This document shows positions 8,273-17,948 of a stretch of 64,000 nucleotides of DNA, piece after piece. Source of the DNA: Andeanibacterium sp035497315 (GTDB lineage: Bacteria; Pseudomonadota; Alphaproteobacteria; Sphingomonadales; Sphingomonadaceae); contig DATJDU010000103.1 in NCBI GenBank assembly GCA_035497315.1, positions 1-64,000 on the forward strand, given 5' to 3'. The notes under the pieces are model-generated. The model saw nothing but the letters and a program-made list of their open reading frames with translations, searched no databases and was not told the origin of the DNA. Every line of letters begins with the position of its first letter. The first letter of the stretch is position 1. The translations under genes and the position numbers were made by a program.

Positions 8273-9259
8273 CTAAGCCCCCTTCCCTCCGCCTGCCGAA
8301 CCGGCCCGTTCGCCAGCCCGTTCCAATGCATCGGCGATGATTGCCTCGACAAGATCCCCATAATCCATGCCGCAATATTTCGCCTGCTCGGGCACGAGGC
8401 TGAGCGGAGTCATCCCCGGCTGGGTATTGACCTCCAGCAGGAACAGGCCGGCCTGGCCCTGCTCGTCATCCCAGCGGAAGTCGGAACGGCTGGTGCCTTG
8501 GCAGCCCAGCGCCTTATGCGCCTTGAGCGAATAGGCCTTGCACAGTTCCATGATCTCCAGCGGAATGTCGGCGGGGCAGATATGATCCGTCATCCCGTCG
8601 GTATATTTCGCCTCGAAATCGTAGAAGCCGCCCTTGGGCACAAGCTCGGTGACGGTCAGCGCCCGGGGACCATCGGACCCGTTGACCACCGCGCAGGTCA
8701 GTTCACGCCCCCTGATATAGGGCTCGGCCAGCAACTGGGCGAATTCCTGCCACGGGCCCGCCGCGTCGCGCCGGATCGGATCGCCGTAATTGCATTCCGC
8801 CGTGACGATCGCCACGCCGACCGAAGAGCCTTCGTTCACCGGCTTGAGCACATAGGGGCGCGGCAGGGGATCGCGCTCATAGAGTTCTTCCGACTGCACG
8901 ATGCGCCCGCCCGGCATGGGAATGCCATGGGGGACAAGGACCAGCTTGGTCAGTTCCTTGTCGATCGCGATCACCGAAGTGGCGAGGCCCGAATGGGTAT
9001 AGGGAATGCCCATCAGGTCCATCATGCCCTGCACCGTGCCGTCTTCCCCCGGCACGCCATGCAGCGCGTTGAACACCACATCGGGCGCCGCCCCGGCCAG
9101 CTTTGCGGCCACGCTGCGATCCATGTCGATCCGCGTCACCTTGTGACCGCGCGCCTCCAGCGCATCGGCCACGCCCTTGCCTGACATCAGCGAAACGGGC
9201 CGCTCATTGGCCCACCCGCCCATCAGGACCGCGATATGAAGCTTGGGAAGCGCGCCCAT
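8273..9259 (-). CDS. ddl: D-alanine--D-alanine ligase
   Basis: Ddl joins two D-alanines using ATP to make the dipeptide that MurF adds to the peptidoglycan precursor. The 328-residue cytoplasmic protein has the N-terminal GGWANERPVSLMSG motif, keeping the conserved Glu-Arg of the family. The ATP-grasp core includes KPVNEGSSVGV, and the metal and substrate motif LEVNTQPGMT lies near the C-terminus. It sits between murB and ftsQ, the usual position in proteobacteria, with one base between the murB stop and this ATG. Confidence 0.97.
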   Translation of the reverse strand: MGALPKLHIAVLMGGWANERPVSLMSGKGVADALEARGHKVTRIDMDRSVAAKLAGAAPDVVFNALHGVPGEDGTVQGMMDLMGIPYTHSGLATSVIAIDKELTKLVLVPHGIPMPGGRIVQSEELYERDPLPRPYVLKPVNEGSSVGVAIVTAECNYGDPIRRDAAGPWQEFAQLLAEPYIRGRELTCAVVNGSDGPRALTVTELVPKGGFYDFEAKYTDGMTDHICPADIPLEIMELCKAYSLKAHKALGCQGTSRSDFRWDDEQGQAGLFLLEVNTQPGMTPLSLVPEQAKYCGMDYGDLVEAIIADALERAGERAGSAGGGKGA

Positions 9260-9260
9260 C

Positions 9261-10196
9261 TTACGGCCTCCCTACGCGCTGGATTTCCCATTGCAGGTCA
9301 ACGCCCTGGCTCTGGGACACGCGGCGGCGCACTTCCTCGCCCAGCCCTTCGATATCGGAACTGGTGGCGCGGCCGGTGTTGATCAGGAAATTGGTATGCT
9401 TCTCGCTCACTTGTGCGCCGCCCATGGCCAGACCCCGGCAACCGGCGGCATCGACCAGCCGCCATGCCTTGTCGCCTTCGGGGTTCTTGAAAGTCGATCC
9501 GCCCGTCTTGGAGCGGAGCGGCTGCGATTCCTCGCGCGCGGCGGCGATGCGGTCCATTTCCGCGCCGATTGCCGCCGGATCGCCCGGCTGGCCCCGGAAA
9601 CGGGCCGAAACCACGATTGCCCCATCCGGCAAAGCGGAATGGCGATAGGAATAATGCAATTCGTCCGGCGTCAGGGTGACAAAGCCCCCATCGGCCAGCA
9701 TCACGTCGCAATCGACCAGAATGTCCGAAACCTCGCGGCCATAGGCGCCGCCGTTCATCCGCACGAAGCCGCCGACCGTACCCGGAATGCCGCGCAGGAA
9801 TTCCAGCCCGGCGATCCCCGCATCGCGCGCGGTGGAAGCCACCAGAATGCCGCTCGCCCCGCCGCCGCAGCGCAGAATGGTCTCACCCTCCCGCTCGACC
9901 TTCGCGAAAGGCTTGCCCAGCCGGATCACAACGCCCGGCACTCCGCCATCGCGCACGATCAGGTTGGAGCCCAGGCCCAGCGCCATCACCGGCACCTGCC
10001 CGCCAAGCTGGCACAGGAACGATCCGAGGTCCTCAAGGTCCGCAGGTTCGAACAGCCAGTCCGCCGCTCCGCCCGATTTGAACCACACCAGCGGCGCCAG
10101 CGGCGCATTGGGGGTGAGCTTGCCGCGCAGGTTCTTCACCGGAAGGTGCGAACACACCATCACTTCATCGATTTCGGAAAAAGGGGCGCTTGTCAT
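9261..10196 (-). CDS. murB: UDP-N-acetylenolpyruvoylglucosamine reductase
   Basis: MurB is the FAD enzyme that reduces UDP-GlcNAc-enolpyruvate to UDP-MurNAc with NADPH. The 311-residue protein shows the FAD-binding segment ALGLGSNLIVRDGG, the GIPGTVGG loop and the type I signature SYRHS. The ATG at 10196 overlaps the murC stop (ATGA). In-frame sequence further upstream lies inside murC and is not part of this gene. Confidence 0.97.
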   Translation of the reverse strand: MTSAPFSEIDEVMVCSHLPVKNLRGKLTPNAPLAPLVWFKSGGAADWLFEPADLEDLGSFLCQLGGQVPVMALGLGSNLIVRDGGVPGVVIRLGKPFAKVEREGETILRCGGGASGILVASTARDAGIAGLEFLRGIPGTVGGFVRMNGGAYGREVSDILVDCDVMLADGGFVTLTPDELHYSYRHSALPDGAIVVSARFRGQPGDPAAIGAEMDRIAAAREESQPLRSKTGGSTFKNPEGDKAWRLVDAAGCRGLAMGGAQVSEKHTNFLINTGRATSSDIEGLGEEVRRRVSQSQGVDLQWEIQRVGRP

Positions 10197-11608
10197 GGCG
10201 CCTTGCCCCTGTTCGCCGCGATCGCCGGGGCAAGGCCGGCGGCCCAGCGGGTGATATCGCCCGCGCCAAGGCAAACCACGATGTCGCCCGGTTCGACAAT
10301 GCCGGAAAGGACTTCGGCCAATTCGCCTGCGCCCGAAACCTCGGCGGCGGAGCGGTGCCCGCGCGCCTTGATCCCGCTCACCAGCGCATGGCTGTCAACA
10401 CCCTCGATCGGGCTCTCGCCCGCAGGATAGACCGGCGCCGCAAACACCATGTCGGCATCGTTGAAGCAGGTCTGGAATTCTTCCATCAGGTCGCGCAGGC
10501 GCGTGAAGCGGTGCGGCTGGACCACGGCGATCACGCGGTTCTGCGTGGCCTCGCGCGCAGCGGAAAGCACCGCCCTGATCTCCACCGGATGGTGCGCATA
10601 ATCGTCGATCACGCTCGCCCCATCCACTTCGCCCACCTTGGTGAAGCGGCGACGCACTCCGCCGAACTTGGCAAAGCCGGTGCGGATGACATCGTCCGGG
10701 CAGCCCATTTCCACCGCCACGGCAATCGCCGCCAGCGCATTCTGGACATTATGGCGCCCCGGCATGGGCAGCTTCACGCCTTCGATCCGGCGATCTTCCT
10801 GCCCGCGCTGGCGGATCACCGCATCGAACACATTGCCGCCGCCTGCGGGCCGCACATTCACGCCGCACACATCGGCCTGCAGCGAGAAGCCGTAAGTCAC
10901 CACGCGCCGATCCCGCACGAGGCCAACCACGGACTGAACCTCCGGGTGATCGATGCACAAGATGGCCGCGCCATAGAAAGGCACGTTCTCGATGAATTCG
11001 ACAAAGGCCTTCTTCACCGCCTCGAACGAGCCATAATGGTCGAGATGCTCGGGATCGATATTGGTGACGACCGCAATGGTCCCGTCCAGCCGCAGAAAGG
11101 AACCGTCGCTCTCGTCGGCTTCCACCACCATCCAGTCGCTGGCGCCCAGCCGCGCATTGGAACCGTAGCTTTCGATGATCCCGCCATTGATCACGGTGGG
11201 ATCGATCCCGCCCGCATCCAGCAAAGTTGCGATCATGCTGGTGGTCGTCGTCTTGCCGTGGGTGCCGGCAACAGCGACCGTGTTCTTCAGCCGCATCAGT
11301 TCGGCCAGCATTTCTGCCCGGCGGACCACGGGGATGCGATTCTCCAGCGCGGCGGCCACTTCCGGATTGGTGCGGCGCACGGCGGTGGACGTCACCACCA
11401 CTGCGGCATCGCCCAGATTTTCCGCCGCATGGCCGATCATCACCTTGATCCCGCGCGCGCGCAGCCGTTCTACCGACGGACCTTCTGCAATATCCGAACC
11501 CTGAACTTCATAGCCCAGGTTCTTCATCACCTCGGCAATACCGGACATGCCGATGCCGCCGATGCCGACGAAGTGGATCGTCCCGATATCGGTGCCCACC
11601 CCTTTCAT
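10193..11608 (-). CDS. murC: UDP-N-acetylmuramate--L-alanine ligase
   Basis: MurC adds L-Ala to UDP-MurNAc, the first step of stem peptide assembly. The 471-residue protein has the N-terminal Rossmann motif HFVGIGGIGMSG, the P-loop AGTHGKTTTT, the Mur ligase motif VVEADESDGSFL and the C-terminal DDYAHHPVEI. The start overlaps the murG stop (ATGA), and its own stop overlaps the murB start in the same way. Confidence 0.98.
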   Translation of the reverse strand: MKGVGTDIGTIHFVGIGGIGMSGIAEVMKNLGYEVQGSDIAEGPSVERLRARGIKVMIGHAAENLGDAAVVVTSTAVRRTNPEVAAALENRIPVVRRAEMLAELMRLKNTVAVAGTHGKTTTTSMIATLLDAGGIDPTVINGGIIESYGSNARLGASDWMVVEADESDGSFLRLDGTIAVVTNIDPEHLDHYGSFEAVKKAFVEFIENVPFYGAAILCIDHPEVQSVVGLVRDRRVVTYGFSLQADVCGVNVRPAGGGNVFDAVIRQRGQEDRRIEGVKLPMPGRHNVQNALAAIAVAVEMGCPDDVIRTGFAKFGGVRRRFTKVGEVDGASVIDDYAHHPVEIRAVLSAAREATQNRVIAVVQPHRFTRLRDLMEEFQTCFNDADMVFAAPVYPAGESPIEGVDSHALVSGIKARGHRSAAEVSGAGELAEVLSGIVEPGDIVVCLGAGDITRWAAGLAPAIAANRGKAP

Positions 11609-12786
11609 TGTGCCGACTCCCGGGCCAGAGCCTCGCGGCCATTGGGCTTCGCTTCATTGCCGTTCATGCGGATCACATCCATCAGAGGCGCGCCGCCGAA
11701 GCTCTCCACCAGATCGGCAAGATCCTTCGCCGCATTGGGGCGGCCGCAATTCCAGGCGGCATGGGCCGCATTTGCCAGGGTTTCAGGATGCTGGGCCATG
11801 GCCTGTATCTGCTTGGCCAGTTCCTTGGCGGTGAAGCCGCTCTGCCGGATCGAGCGCGCGCCGCCCGCCTTCACCATTTCACGGACATTGGCCGTCTGGT
11901 GATCGTCGGTCGCGATAGGCAAGGGCACCAGAATGGCCGGGCGGCCAACGGCAGTAAGCTCGGCGATGGTGGAGGCGCCCGCACGGCCGATGAACAGATG
12001 CGCATCGGCGAGGCGGGTGGCCATATCCTCGAAATAAGTGCCCAGTTCTGCCGGAATGCCGTGGCTGGCGTAGCGCTGGCGCACCGCCTCCAGATCTTCC
12101 GGGCGGCATTGCTGGGTCACTTGCAGGCGGGATCGCAGCGCAGGCTGGAGCATGGAGAACCCATCGGGCACCACATCCGACAATACACGTGCACCCTGGC
12201 TGCCGCCCGTCACCAGCACGCGCAACAGCCCATCCTCGCTGAAGGGGGGATAGGGTTCGTCGCGCAGGGAAAGCACTTCGGCCCGCACCGGATTGCCCAC
12301 CAGATGCACCTTCTCGTTCCACCTGGCCTTCAGCCGGTCCACCTGCGGATAGGCCGCGGCGATGGCGTTCACCCTGCCTGCCAGCAGCCGGTTCACCCGG
12401 CCGAGCACGGCGTTCTGTTCGTGAATGATCGTGGGGATGCCGGCAGAAGTTGCCGCCAGCAGTGCGGGCAGCGCGGGATAGCCCCCGAAACCGATCACGG
12501 CCGAAGGCTCGAACGCCTCGAACAGCCGCAGCGCCATCTGGCGCCCCTGCCATACGGCCCGCGCGCCGCCGATCCATTTGAACGGATTCTTGCCGAAACG
12601 CCCGGCGGGCAGCACATGGGCAGGCAGGAAATCGGGCTTGCCCGGGATCGCCGCGCCCCGTTCATCCGTTATCAGCGCAACATGATGCCCGCGCCGTTCA
12701 AGCTCCGTAGCGAGCGCGAAGGCGGGGATAAGATGTCCGCCGGTTCCCCCGGCGGCGAGTACGTAATGTTTCGAAGCGGAACTCAA
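11605..12786 (-). CDS. murG: Lipid II synthase MurG, TTG start
   Basis: MurG is the peripheral membrane glycosyltransferase that adds GlcNAc to lipid I. The 393-residue protein begins LSSASKHYVLAAGGTGGH, with the conserved donor/acceptor G-loop AAGGTGGHLIPAFAL. It has HEQNAVLGRVNRL and the C-terminal GRAGASTIAEL donor-binding motif. No ATG or GTG gives a full-length N-terminus. The TTG at 12786 overlaps the ftsW TGA (TTGA) and is preceded by GGGAGG about 8 bases upstream, so it is the best start. Confidence 0.95.
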   Translation of the reverse strand: MSSASKHYVLAAGGTGGHLIPAFALATELERRGHHVALITDERGAAIPGKPDFLPAHVLPAGRFGKNPFKWIGGARAVWQGRQMALRLFEAFEPSAVIGFGGYPALPALLAATSAGIPTIIHEQNAVLGRVNRLLAGRVNAIAAAYPQVDRLKARWNEKVHLVGNPVRAEVLSLRDEPYPPFSEDGLLRVLVTGGSQGARVLSDVVPDGFSMLQPALRSRLQVTQQCRPEDLEAVRQRYASHGIPAELGTYFEDMATRLADAHLFIGRAGASTIAELTAVGRPAILVPLPIATDDHQTANVREMVKAGGARSIRQSGFTAKELAKQIQAMAQHPETLANAAHAAWNCGRPNAAKDLADLVESFGGAPLMDVIRMNGNEAKPNGREALARESAQ

Positions 12787-14048
12787 CGCCGCCCTCCCTT
12801 GGCCCTGCCATGCCTGCGGCCATCTTCCCTGGCGAGAGCCGCCATGAGATCGAACCGGTCGCGGCTGAGATAGGGGTTGCGCCGCGTCAAGGCCAGCATC
12901 AGCCCTACGGTTAGGCACAGTGCAATCGTGGAAGACCCGCCATAGCTCACCAGCGGCAAGGTCATGCCCTTGGACGGGAAGAGCTGCAGGTTGACCAGCA
13001 CATTGATGAAGGCCTGCCCACCGATCAGCGAGATAAGGCCCGAAGCGGCGAGGATCGTGAACAGATCCTCCTCATTCACCAGCCGCACCAGCACCCGGGT
13101 AATGATCGCCAGATAGATCACCACCACCAGGCCGCAGATCAGCAGGCCGAATTCTTCGCCGATGACGGAAAAGATATAGTCCGTATGCGCTTCGGGCAGG
13201 GAAAGCTTGCGCATTCCCAGCCATAACCCGCTGCCTGTCCAGCCGCCGCCCATCAGGGCACGGCGGGCCAGGTCCACCTGATCATAGGCAGTGCCGCCGC
13301 CGAGGAAGGCATCGATACGGTGGCGTGCGTTGTCATACAGGAGATAGGTCGCCGCGATGCCGGCCATGCCCGCGCCGGCCAGCGCACCGATGCGGCGCAT
13401 GTCGATACCGGAAAGCAGCACCAGCACCGCCCAGCAGCCGACATAGAGAATGGCAGAGCCGAAATCCGGCTGCATCATCAGCAGCGCCACGATCAGCCCC
13501 ATCAGTCCGCTGGCGATGGCGATCACCGGCAGGCGCGGGTCGCGCACCCGCCAGGAAAGAATCCACGCCATGGTAATGGCATAGGCCGGCTTGAGGAATT
13601 CGGACGGCTGCAGGCTGATGCCAAAGCGCAGCCAGCGTTTGGCGCCGTTCACTTCCGCGCCGATGAACGGCACCAGGATCAGCCCCGCCAGCATCGCCGC
13701 GCACAGCACGATCCCGCCACGCCGCGCCCAGTCCCTGGGTGCCATTGATACGCCAAGCATCGTCAATATGCCCAGGAACTGCCAGCGCAAATGCAGCCAG
13801 TAGAAATAGAGATCGTCCAGCTTCACCGCCGAAGTCGAAAGGCGGCGGGCGCTGGCGGGTGAAGCCGCGGCCACGGCCACGGTGCCGACCGCCATCAGCA
13901 GCAGGACCATCACCAGCAGCACCCGGTCGATCTCGCGCCACCAGATGCGCAGCTGGCTGCGCTTGTCGAGCCGCATCCGCGCGGATTGGGGTGCCCGCTC
14001 CCCCGGGCGCGGGACATAAGGTTGCTGGATTTGCGGAGTTACGGTCAA
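12783..14048 (-). CDS. ftsW: Peptidoglycan glycosyltransferase FtsW, TTG start
   Basis: FtsW is the SEDS-family polytopic glycosyltransferase of the septum, partner of FtsI. The 421-residue protein has about ten hydrophobic helices and the SEDS motifs GAKRWLRFG, PSEFLKPAY and PEAHTDYIFSVIGEEFG. The TTG at 14048 (LTVTPQIQQP) overlaps the murD TGA as TTGA and has GGAGG with a 7-base spacer, exactly like the next junction with murG. A longer upstream frame belongs to the opposite phase of murD. Confidence 0.95.
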   Translation of the reverse strand: MTVTPQIQQPYVPRPGERAPQSARMRLDKRSQLRIWWREIDRVLLVMVLLLMAVGTVAVAAASPASARRLSTSAVKLDDLYFYWLHLRWQFLGILTMLGVSMAPRDWARRGGIVLCAAMLAGLILVPFIGAEVNGAKRWLRFGISLQPSEFLKPAYAITMAWILSWRVRDPRLPVIAIASGLMGLIVALLMMQPDFGSAILYVGCWAVLVLLSGIDMRRIGALAGAGMAGIAATYLLYDNARHRIDAFLGGGTAYDQVDLARRALMGGGWTGSGLWLGMRKLSLPEAHTDYIFSVIGEEFGLLICGLVVVIYLAIITRVLVRLVNEEDLFTILAASGLISLIGGQAFINVLVNLQLFPSKGMTLPLVSYGGSSTIALCLTVGLMLALTRRNPYLSRDRFDLMAALAREDGRRHGRAKGGRR

Positions 14049-15388
14049 GAGCCGACCTCCCCATGGGTGAGGCAGGCCGCGATCTCGCGGAAGGCATCGC
14101 CGCGCATCTCGTAATCGCGGAACTGGTCGAAGCTGGCGCAGGCGGGCGAGAACAGGATCACATCGCCCGGCCGTGCGGCCTCCATCGCCCGCTGCACGGC
14201 TTCGGCCATCATCTCGCAGCGTTCCACATGGGTCACGGGATCGAGAATCTCGGCAAAATGCGGCCCTGCTTCCCCAATGGTATAGGCAGCGGCGACATTG
14301 CCGAAATAGCGCTCGCACTCGCCCAGATCTTCGCCCTTGGGCAGGCCGCCCAATATCCAGTGAATGCGCTTTTCGGGGCCGGAGGGGCCGGGGCGCGGCG
14401 GATAGGCTGCCAGCGCCGGGGCAGTGGAGGCCGGATTGGTGGCCTTGCTGTCGTTGATGAACAATACGCCGCGATATTCGCCCAGTTGCTCCATCCGGTG
14501 CGGCAGCCCCCGGAAGCTCGCCAGCCCGGCCAGCACCTGCTCGCGAGTGACGCCCAGTTCCTCCACCAGCGCGGTGGCGATGGCGGCGTTTTCCAGATTG
14601 TGGGGGCCCTGCAGCGAGGGCCAATGCGGCTGGTGCGGCAGGATCGCGGGCTTGTCGACGCAGGTTACGCGGCCAGCGGGGCGGCGGGCGCGCTCGGCCG
14701 CGAAGACCGCGCGAGTGGGCGCATCGTCGCAGCCGAAGACGGCGAACTGATCCGCATCCTGCATCGCGAAGAGCCGCGCCTTGGAGGCGGCATAGGCTTC
14801 GAACCCGGCATAGCGATCGAGATGGTCGGGCGTGATATTGGTCAGCGCCGCAGCCTCGCATCGCAGCGAGAAGGTCAGGTCGATCTGGTAGCTCGAAAGC
14901 TCCAGCACATAGACCCCGCCTTCGGGCAAAGGCTCCTGCGCCAGGATCGGCAGGCCGATATTACCGCCCATCCGCGCCGGAATCCCCGCGCCTTCAAGCA
15001 GATGGCGGACCAGCGCGGTGGTGGTGGATTTGCCGTTGGTGCCAGTGATCCCCACCACGCGGTGTGGCGGAAGATCGGCCCGGGCAAGGGCGAACAATTC
15101 GATATCGCCGATCAGCGGTACCCCCGCCTCGCGCGCGCGCTGGGCGATGGGGTGGATATTGATCGGCACGCCGGGGGAGACGACCACACCGTCGAACCCC
15201 GTAAGGTCGATCTCCAGCGGATCGGCAAGGCGCGCGCGCCCTTCCACGGCCGCGCGGGCATTGTCCTGCCGGTCCCACGCGACGACTTCGGCCCCGCTGG
15301 CCAGCAGGCATTCGGCCGCCGCAAGCCCCGATCGGGCGAGGCCGAGAATGGCGTAACGCTTGCCGGAAAAGTGGTTTGAGCGGATCAC
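14045..15388 (-). CDS. murD: UDP-N-acetylmuramoyl-L-alanine--D-glutamate ligase, GTG start
   Basis: MurD adds D-Glu to UDP-MurNAc-L-Ala in the cytoplasm. The 447-residue protein has an N-terminal Rossmann-like segment (YAILGLARSG), the P-loop GITGTNGKSTT, the LELSSYQ motif, the Mur-family histidine region TNITPDHLDRY and NDSKATNP. The GTG start overlaps the mraY stop (GTGA). Confidence 0.97.
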   Translation of the reverse strand: MIRSNHFSGKRYAILGLARSGLAAAECLLASGAEVVAWDRQDNARAAVEGRARLADPLEIDLTGFDGVVVSPGVPINIHPIAQRAREAGVPLIGDIELFALARADLPPHRVVGITGTNGKSTTTALVRHLLEGAGIPARMGGNIGLPILAQEPLPEGGVYVLELSSYQIDLTFSLRCEAAALTNITPDHLDRYAGFEAYAASKARLFAMQDADQFAVFGCDDAPTRAVFAAERARRPAGRVTCVDKPAILPHQPHWPSLQGPHNLENAAIATALVEELGVTREQVLAGLASFRGLPHRMEQLGEYRGVLFINDSKATNPASTAPALAAYPPRPGPSGPEKRIHWILGGLPKGEDLGECERYFGNVAAAYTIGEAGPHFAEILDPVTHVERCEMMAEAVQRAMEAARPGDVILFSPACASFDQFRDYEMRGDAFREIAACLTHGEVGS

Positions 15389-16455
15389 CTGAGCTTGAGC
15401 GTTGCGAGGCCGGCCAGCGCGAAGACGATCGAGATGATCCAGAAACGGATCACCACGGTCGATTCAGGCCAGCCGAGCTGTTCGAAATGATGATGGATCG
15501 GCGCCATGCGGAATACCCGCCTGCCGGTCCGCTTGAAGAAGAACACCTGGATGATGACCGAGGCCGTTTCGAGCACGAACAGCCCGCCGATCACCAGCAG
15601 CACGATCTCGTGATGGCTGGCCACCGCGATGGCGCCCAGCGCGCCGCCCAGGGCCAAGCTGCCCGTATCGCCCATGAACACGGCGGCGGGCGGCGCGTTG
15701 AACCACAGGAAGGCGAGGCCCGCGCCCATGATCCCGGCGCAGAAGATCGCCAGTTCGCCCGCGCCCGGCACATGGGGAATGCCCAGATAGGTCGCATAGT
15801 CCACGCGGCCCGCGAGGTAGCAGATCAGCGAGAAGGCGCCCGCCGCGATCACCACCGGCATGGTGGCAAGGCCGTCCAGCCCGTCGGTCAAATTCACCGC
15901 ATTGCCGAAGCCCACGATCACCGTGGCGGCGAAGACGTAATAGAACGGCCCCAGCGGAATGCTGACGCCCGAAAGGAACGGCACGTAAAGGTTGGTGTTG
16001 ATCTGGCTGACGATGATCCAGCTCACCACCCCGGCCACCGCGAATTCCGCGGCCAGACGCACCTTGCCCGAAACGCCCTTGTGGCTGCGCTTGGTCACCT
16101 TGTCGTAATCGTCGAGGAAGCCGATCAGGCCGAAGCCCACCGTCACGGCCATGCAGGCCCAGACGAAGGGACTGGCCAGATTCATCCACAACAGCATGGA
16201 GAGCATCAGCGAGACGAGAATCATCAGACCGCCCATGGTGGGCGTGCCGCGCTTGGCCAGATGGGTCTGCGGGCCGTCCTCGCGGATCGGCTGCCCCTTG
16301 CCCTGCCGGATGCGCAGCATGTTGATGAAGCGCGGGCCGATCACGAGCCCGATCAGCAACGCCGTGATCAGCACGGCACCCGCGCGAAAGGTCTGGTAGC
16401 GCACGAGATTGGCCGGTCCCTCAAAATCCAGCCATTGTGCGATGAGATACAACAT
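15385..16455 (-). CDS. mraY: Phospho-N-acetylmuramoyl-pentapeptide-transferase
   Basis: MraY transfers phospho-MurNAc-pentapeptide to undecaprenyl phosphate to make lipid I in the inner membrane. The 356-residue polytopic protein carries the signatures GTPTMGGLMI, DDYDKV, LTDGLDGLA and the magnesium-binding MGDTGSLALGG. The histidine cluster PIHHHFE lies near the C-terminus. The ATG overlaps the murF stop by one base (TGATG). Confidence 0.98.
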   Translation of the reverse strand: MLYLIAQWLDFEGPANLVRYQTFRAGAVLITALLIGLVIGPRFINMLRIRQGKGQPIREDGPQTHLAKRGTPTMGGLMILVSLMLSMLLWMNLASPFVWACMAVTVGFGLIGFLDDYDKVTKRSHKGVSGKVRLAAEFAVAGVVSWIIVSQINTNLYVPFLSGVSIPLGPFYYVFAATVIVGFGNAVNLTDGLDGLATMPVVIAAGAFSLICYLAGRVDYATYLGIPHVPGAGELAIFCAGIMGAGLAFLWFNAPPAAVFMGDTGSLALGGALGAIAVASHHEIVLLVIGGLFVLETASVIIQVFFFKRTGRRVFRMAPIHHHFEQLGWPESTVVIRFWIISIVFALAGLATLKLR

Positions 16456-17948
16456 CAGTCTTCCTTGCGACCCCCGGCGGTACCGGCTCCGGCGAAATTG
16501 GCCCCGGTGAAATGGGCGACCACCCGGGCCAGCCCCACCGAATTCGATCCCTTGACCAACACCGCGTCGCCCCCCGTGAGGCCGTCCTCCTCAAGCGCCG
16601 CGATGGCTTCCTCCGGAGAACCGCAATGCGCGAAGCGAATCGGCTTGCCAAGCGCGTTTGCGGCGCCTTTCCCCAACTCACGCGCCAGCGCATCCATTTC
16701 CGCACCCACCAGCAGGGCAAAGTCGACATTCGCAGCCGCCAGCGGCTCGACCAGCTGGGTGTGGAAGGCCGGGCCCAGATCGCCCAGTTCGCGCATCGAG
16801 CCGAGTACGGCGATACGGCGCGTGGCGGGCGTCTGCCCCAATTGCGCCAGCGTGGCTCGCATCGAGGCCGGATTAGCGTTGTAGCTTTCATCGATCAGCA
16901 GCGCCTGCCCGCCCGGCGCGGCAATGCGATGGCGCGCGCCGCGCCCCTTGAGCCCGCCCATCTCGGCCAGCGAAAGCCCCGCCGCGCCAAGATCGCCGCC
17001 CACCGCGCGCACAACCGCCATCACGGCCAGCGAATTGGCCACCCAATGTTCGCCCGGTTCGGCCACGGTATAGCACAGGCGGTTTTCGCCCAGATCGGCC
17101 GTCACCAGCGAGCCGCCATTGGCCTGCGGGATCGCATCGAGCAGGCGCACATCGGCATGGGCCGCCCTGCCGAAGGAAACCACTTTGGCTCCCACCGCCA
17201 GCGCAGCCTGTTTTAGCCGCTGGAAATGCGGGCTGTCCGCCGGGATCACCGCCGTGCCGCCTGCTTCCAGCCCAGCGAAGATTTCCGCCTTGGCGTCGGC
17301 AATCGCCTCCTCGCTGCCCAGCATCTCGATATGGGCGGGCGCGATGGTGGTGATGACGGCCACATGCGGGCGCACTTGTGCCGTCAATGCAGCGATTTCC
17401 CCGGCATGGTTCATACCCATTTCGAAGATGCCGAATTTGCTGCGTGAATTCATTCGCGAAAGGCTGAGCGGCACGCCCACGTGATTGTTGTAGCTGCGCA
17501 CCGAACGATGCGCCGCGCCCCTGCTGGCCCGGTCGAGCGCGGCGAAGATCGCTTCCTTCACCCCGGTCTTGCCGACCGATCCGGTAACGCCGATTATCCT
17601 GGCGGAAACGCGGTTTCGCGCGGCTTTTGCCAATAGCTCAAGCGCTCTTGAGGTATCCTCGACGAGGATATGGGGCTTGGCGATCGGCCGATTCACCACT
17701 GCGGCGGCGGCGCCATTGGCAAAGGCCTTGTCCAGATAATCATGCCCGTCGCTCGTCTCGCCCTTCAGCGCGAAGAACAGATCGCCCTTCACCACATCAC
17801 GGCTGTCGATTTCCACGCCGGAAACCTGGAACTGGCCACTGGGCTTGCCGCCCGTAGCCACGGCAATGGAAACCGCATCCCACAAGGCCAGCGGCAGCGC
17901 GTCGGAGGTCTGGGGAAGCCAGGCGATGGGTAAGGGGTGAGAAGCCAT
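16455..17948 (-). CDS. murF: UDP-N-acetylmuramoyl-tripeptide--D-alanyl-D-alanine ligase
   Basis: MurF adds the D-Ala-D-Ala dipeptide, completing the UDP-MurNAc-pentapeptide. The 497-residue protein has the P-loop GVTGSVGKTGVK, the SYNNHVGVPL motif, EMGMNHAGEI and the C-terminal IDESYNANPASM. The ATG at 17948 overlaps the murE stop by one base (TGATG). Its product Ddl-derived dipeptide is made by the enzyme encoded further along the same cluster. Confidence 0.97.
   Translation of the reverse strand: MASHPLPIAWLPQTSDALPLALWDAVSIAVATGGKPSGQFQVSGVEIDSRDVVKGDLFFALKGETSDGHDYLDKAFANGAAAAVVNRPIAKPHILVEDTSRALELLAKAARNRVSARIIGVTGSVGKTGVKEAIFAALDRASRGAAHRSVRSYNNHVGVPLSLSRMNSRSKFGIFEMGMNHAGEIAALTAQVRPHVAVITTIAPAHIEMLGSEEAIADAKAEIFAGLEAGGTAVIPADSPHFQRLKQAALAVGAKVVSFGRAAHADVRLLDAIPQANGGSLVTADLGENRLCYTVAEPGEHWVANSLAVMAVVRAVGGDLGAAGLSLAEMGGLKGRGARHRIAAPGGQALLIDESYNANPASMRATLAQLGQTPATRRIAVLGSMRELGDLGPAFHTQLVEPLAAANVDFALLVGAEMDALARELGKGAANALGKPIRFAHCGSPEEAIAALEEDGLTGGDAVLVKGSNSVGLARVVAHFTGANFAGAGTAGGRKED

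Noticed and set aside
9999..10090. GGTTCGAAC segment that resembles a tRNA T-arm
   Set aside because: It lies inside murB coding sequence and no cloverleaf can be built around it.
10190..11902. 570-codon plus-strand open frame opposite murC
   Set aside because: It is antisense to murC and murG with His/Arg/Ala bias and no recognisable domain; typical of codon-complement shadows in high-GC DNA.
12786..12918. Longer murG starting in upstream in-frame codons
   Set aside because: The extra residues are Arg/Gln-rich, lie wholly inside ftsW and have no homology to MurG; the TTG fused to the ftsW stop has the better Shine-Dalgarno.
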